This document shows, piece by piece, positions 6,145 through 6,514 of a DNA stretch of 6,514 nt. Each line of letters starts with the position of its first letter. Position 1 is the first letter of the stretch. The notes beneath the pieces were generated by a model. That model was not told where the DNA came from and did not search any database. It worked only from the letters and a program-made list of their open reading frames with translations. Made by a program: the position numbers and the translations under genes. Source of the stretch: Candidatus Schekmanbacteria bacterium GWA2_38_11 (lineage in GTDB: Bacteria; Schekmanbacteria; GWA2-38-11); NCBI GenBank assembly GCA_001790645.1, contig MGDB01000115.1, forward strand, positions 7,723 to 14,236, read 5' to 3'.

Positions 6145-6514
6145 TCAGCTTAGTAATGTAAATATCTTTTTAAGAACTTTTAGTGGATGAAGCAATCCTT
6201 TTTTATAGTATTTCCAGTCAAAGGATAACAAATCTCTTTTTAACATATATCTTTGCCTGATTTTATTTGCCACAAGAAGCGCAGCTTCAAGTTCCTCTCC
6301 TGTAAGATGTTCAGTCTTGAACACGGAAGAACTCAGTCCGTTGTATTTTGACCAGTCTTTTGTTATAAGCAGTCTTTCTCTTTCAAGATAGTCAAAATAT
6401 TCAGTACCGGGAAAGGGGACAACAAGAGAGAACTGCATGTCATCCGGGTGAAGGCTCAGGGCAAAGTCAAACGTTCTTTTAAGTGTTTCATGATTTTCTC
6501 CTGGGAGTCCAATA
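6145..6514 (-). CDS. B12-binding-type radical SAM protein, C-terminal part (5' end outside window)
   Basis: The frame is open to the right window edge, so this is a partial gene of 122 visible residues; the internal Met at 6438 is not the start. The visible piece is the end of the radical SAM barrel: IGLPGENHETLKRTF (residues 1-15), then DFALSLHPDDMQFS and VVPFPGTEYFDYL. These are typical of B12-binding-domain radical SAM enzymes (COG1032 class). The piece continues with DWSKYNG and a basic, helical tail (RQRYMLKRDLL...YYKKGLL...LKVLKKIF). The cobalamin-binding domain and the CxxxCxxC iron-sulfur motif would lie in the missing part, so they cannot be verified. The class includes enzymes acting on lipids, hopanoids, tetrapyrroles and sugars. 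The 4-bp spacing to the glycosyltransferase suggests a shared operon and an envelope lipid or glycan substrate, but that is inference. Confidence 0.8.
   Translation of the reverse strand, partial: IGLPGENHETLKRTFDFALSLHPDDMQFSLVVPFPGTEYFDYLERERLLITKDWSKYNGLSSSVFKTEHLTGEELEAALLVANKIRQRYMLKRDLLSFDWKYYKKGLLHPLKVLKKIFTLLS

Overview
The window is AT-rich bacterial DNA. It holds five complete or nearly complete genes, the 3' end of a sixth, and what looks like the broken front end of a seventh. Genes have ordinary ATG starts and several Shine-Dalgarno sites. The families present (MscS channel, NhaD/CitMHS-type antiporter, GT4 glycosyltransferase, B12-type radical SAM protein) are widespread in environmental bacteria. 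The lineage cannot be fixed from this sequence. An uncultured Desulfobacterota-, Nitrospirota- or candidate-phylum-like bacterium would fit, but that is inference.

Layout. Positions 1-196 are non-coding as far as can be seen. A minus-strand block follows. In transcription order it runs: an 88-residue acidic protein of unknown function (3554 to 3288), a 12-TM-class ion antiporter (3176 to 1890), a 322-bp AT-rich spacer, and a two-domain enzyme (1567 to 197) joining a GpgS-like glucosyl-3-phosphoglycerate synthase to a HAD phosphatase. A 234-bp divergent intergenic region (3555-3788) carries a good minus-strand promoter overlapped by a perfect palindrome, and a weaker plus-strand promoter. The plus-strand gene mscS (3789-4832) starts there. 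Its last codons overlap a TTG-started frame with a strong ribosome binding site (4820-4972). The first ~35 codons of that frame resemble the beginning of DUF5752 proteins, and the resemblance stops where the next gene begins. A convergent minus-strand pair then fills 4926-6514: the C-terminal 122 residues of a B12-binding-type radical SAM protein (running off the right edge) and a GT4 glycosyltransferase, separated by 4 bp.

How the genes fit together. The left and centre read as an osmotic and ionic stress neighbourhood. The fused enzyme probably makes the compatible solute glucosylglycerate in two steps. The antiporter would move Na+ (or an organic anion), and MscS would release solutes on hypo-osmotic shock. 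The radical SAM/GT4 pair on the right looks like part of a separate cell-envelope or exopolysaccharide glycan operon. It abuts the truncated DUF5752-like frame, which suggests a rearrangement breakpoint (or an assembly join) near 4920-4928.
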